From Saprospiraceae bacterium (GTDB taxonomy: Bacteria > Bacteroidota > Bacteroidia > Chitinophagales > Saprospiraceae): 6,487 nucleotides of DNA. The notes beneath the pieces are model-generated. The model saw nothing but the letters and a program-made list of their open reading frames with translations, was not told the DNA's origin and did not search any database. The stretch is from positions 1-6,487 of the forward strand of contig JAJDFU010000149.1 in the NCBI GenBank assembly GCA_020528935.1, in the 5' to 3' direction. The position numbers and the translations under genes were made by a program. This document shows, piece by piece, positions 6,103-6,487 of this stretch. Numbering within the stretch: position 1 is the first letter of the stretch; every line of letters begins with the position of its first letter.

Positions 6103-6487
6103 ATGCCGTCACCATCCAAATACGATCGAAGAGGCGTTTCTGCAACCAAATCCGAGGTGCATGCCGCCATTCAACATTTGGATAAGGGCCTGTTCCCCAA
6201 TGCCTTTTGCAAGATCCTGCCCGATATCGCGGGAAGCGACGAGGCCTATTGCAACATTATGCACGCCGATACGGCCGGCACGAAAACCAGCCTGGCCTAC
6301 CTCTACTGGCGCGAAACGGGGGACCTGAGCGTGTGGGACGGCATTGCCCAGGATGCGCTGGTGATGAATCTGGACGATATGGCCTGCGTAGGCTGTGTTT
6401 CGGACATCGTATTGTCCTCCACCATCGGTCGCAACAAACACCTCATCCCCGGGGAGGTTGTTGCGCGCCTGATCCGGGCTACCTCCG
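6103..6487 (+). CDS. PurM-like AIR synthase-related protein, 5' part only
   Basis: The 128 visible codons match the Bacteroidota protein usually annotated phosphoribosylformylglycinamidine cyclo-ligase (AIR synthase) or AIR synthase-related. This group differs from classical PurM in length and motifs. Seen: YDRRGVSATKSEVHAAI (7-23), DKGLFPNAFCKILPD (27-41), the nucleotide-loop-type HADTAGTKTSLAYLYW (54-69), WDGIAQDALVMNLDDMACVGC (78-98) and LSSTIGRNKHLIPGEV (104-119). If it is a true PurM, it closes the imidazole ring in purine synthesis. The PurM fold also serves ThiL, HypE and SelD, so function is not proven. ATG at 6103 fits the family N terminus. ATG 6061 and GTG 6097 are in frame upstream, but 6061 would lie before the best promoter. 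The gene runs off the window. Confidence 0.85.
   Translation, partial: MPSPSKYDRRGVSATKSEVHAAIQHLDKGLFPNAFCKILPDIAGSDEAYCNIMHADTAGTKTSLAYLYWRETGDLSVWDGIAQDALVMNLDDMACVGCVSDIVLSSTIGRNKHLIPGEVVARLIRATS

Overview
The window looks like an ordinary chromosomal segment of a GC-rich member of the Bacteroidota, possibly a Saprospiria/Lewinella-type lineage. The evidence is a LytS-like kinase (PF06580) paired with a LytTR regulator, a Bacteroidota-type M23 peptidase with a GPHVCF motif, the long PurM-like AIR-synthase-related protein of that phylum, and candidate -7 elements of the form TAnnTTTG. The high GC content is judged by eye and the lineage is an inference. I see no tRNA, rRNA, CRISPR array, insertion sequence or other mobile element.

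Layout. Positions 1-2205, minus strand, hold an operon read right to left: a sensor histidine kinase (1147-2205), then a LytTR response regulator (406-1140), then the start of a fructosamine-kinase-family gene (1-409, cut by the window edge). The last two overlap by four bases (GTGA). Positions 2206-2447 are a divergent intergenic region with small GC-rich dyads. On the plus strand follow folE (2448-3044), fabD (3067-3945) and yqgE/algH (4006-4563). yqgE meets a convergent membrane-anchored M23 peptidase gene (4564-5910, minus) with no base between the two stop codons. Positions 5911-6102 are a second divergent intergenic region with a strong 10+10 bp inverted repeat over a candidate promoter. 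It is followed by the 5' part of a PurM-like gene (6103-6487, plus, cut by the window edge).

How the genes relate. The kinase and regulator almost certainly form one two-component system; their signal and targets cannot be read here. The coupled fructosamine-kinase-like gene hints at a link to protein deglycation or sugar stress, but this is only inference. folE (pterin/folate entry step), fabD (malonyl-CoA loading onto acyl carrier protein) and yqgE are housekeeping genes on one strand. The M23 peptidase is a cell-wall remodelling enzyme.

I did not find a clear, previously undescribed system. The observations most worth checking are the His-to-Cys change at a predicted zinc ligand of the M23 peptidase, the three-arm repeat in the 5911-6102 intergenic region, and the translational coupling of the fructosamine kinase gene to the two-component system.
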